Source: Euryarchaeota archaeon UBA256 (GTDB lineage Archaea > Thermoplasmatota > Poseidoniia > Poseidoniales > Poseidoniaceae). Taken from it: 64,000 nt of DNA. Shown one piece after another: positions 63,928-64,000 of the stretch. The notes beneath the pieces were generated by a model, which had not been told where the DNA came from, made no database searches, and saw only the letters and a list, made by a program, of their open reading frames with translations. Numbering within the stretch: position 1 is the first letter of the stretch; each line of letters starts with the position of its first letter. A program made the translations under genes and the position numbers. The stretch lies in NCBI GenBank assembly GCA_002494645.1, contig DACE01000010.1:118856-182855 (forward strand), given 5' to 3'.

Positions 63928-64000
63928 GCCTTCTTACGGCCACGCTCGAATAGATTCTACTCGCTTACGCTGCTCAAAGTTAAGGATGTGCACATGGGTA

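Noticed and set aside
63934..64000. Possible C-terminal end of a minus-strand gene (21 codons to a TAA stop)
   Set aside because: The segment is too short to recognise. A start on the plus strand near 63994 is equally possible. The window ends before either can be judged.

Overview
The window looks like a chromosomal piece of a planktonic marine euryarchaeon, most likely Candidatus Poseidoniales (Marine Group II) or a close Thermoplasmatota relative. The archaeal core is clear: a complete nine-gene A-type ATP synthase operon, RNA polymerase subunit RpoK, PurP, the archaeal aromatic route that starts from aspartate semialdehyde, a GHMP-type shikimate kinase and a Bat-type HTH regulator. It sits beside bacterial-like aerobic and heterotrophic functions: heme A synthesis, tryptophan 2,3-dioxygenase, acyl-CoA dehydrogenase, a fused 2-oxoacid dehydrogenase E1, oligoribonuclease, a secreted subtilase and large anchored surface proteins. 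The lineage call is inferred from gene content, not from a marker search. The DNA is very compact. No gap exceeds 300 bases, several convergent genes overlap, and I saw no transposon, CRISPR array, integrase or rRNA.

Layout. 1-3.8 kb: the C-terminal end of NadB, PanE, and a site-2-protease-like membrane protein without its catalytic motifs. 3.8-12.3 kb, minus strand: ATP synthase genes H-I-K-E-C-F-A-B-D. 12.4-16.5 kb, same strand and upstream: a UbiE-like methyltransferase, three KaiC/RadA-like proteins of which only one keeps Walker A, and a pilin-like lamin-tail protein. 16.7-19.7 kb: a large surface protein and tRNA-Ser(GCU). 19.8-22.9 kb: heme O and heme A synthases, and a divergent anchored thioredoxin-like protein. 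22.9-26.7 kb: rpoK, kynA, purP, and a coiled-coil protein with a YfaP-like domain. 26.8-32.6 kb, plus strand: an HTH regulator followed by five biosynthetic genes (aminodideoxyheptulosonate synthase, dehydroquinate synthase II, shikimate kinase, chorismate synthase, aspartokinase).

32.6-38.8 kb, minus strand: a MoxR-DUF58 cluster with DUF4350-like and membrane partners. 38.8-43.2 kb: a three-subunit molybdenum hydroxylase resembling 4-hydroxybenzoyl-CoA reductase; its likely cofactor genes (XdhC and a MobA-like nucleotidyltransferase) lie at 51.7-53.2 kb. 43.2-51.1 kb: calcium-repeat and lipoprotein genes, a subtilase, and a 1356-residue multi-pass membrane protein of unknown function. 51.2-64 kb: orn, acyl-CoA dehydrogenase, a cation exchanger, an aquaporin, the fused E1, a pseudo-receiver protein, a ThiF/MoeB-rhodanese protein, thioredoxin reductase and a dolichol-kinase-like protein.

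Together the genes describe aerobic respiration (heme A and ion-driven ATP synthesis), de novo purine and aromatic synthesis, and breakdown of protein, tryptophan and acyl-CoA substrates, with an elaborate cell surface. The best candidates for undescribed biology are the KaiC-like triad with its pilin-like neighbour, the S2P pseudoprotease, the giant membrane protein, and the MoxR cluster with its palindromes.
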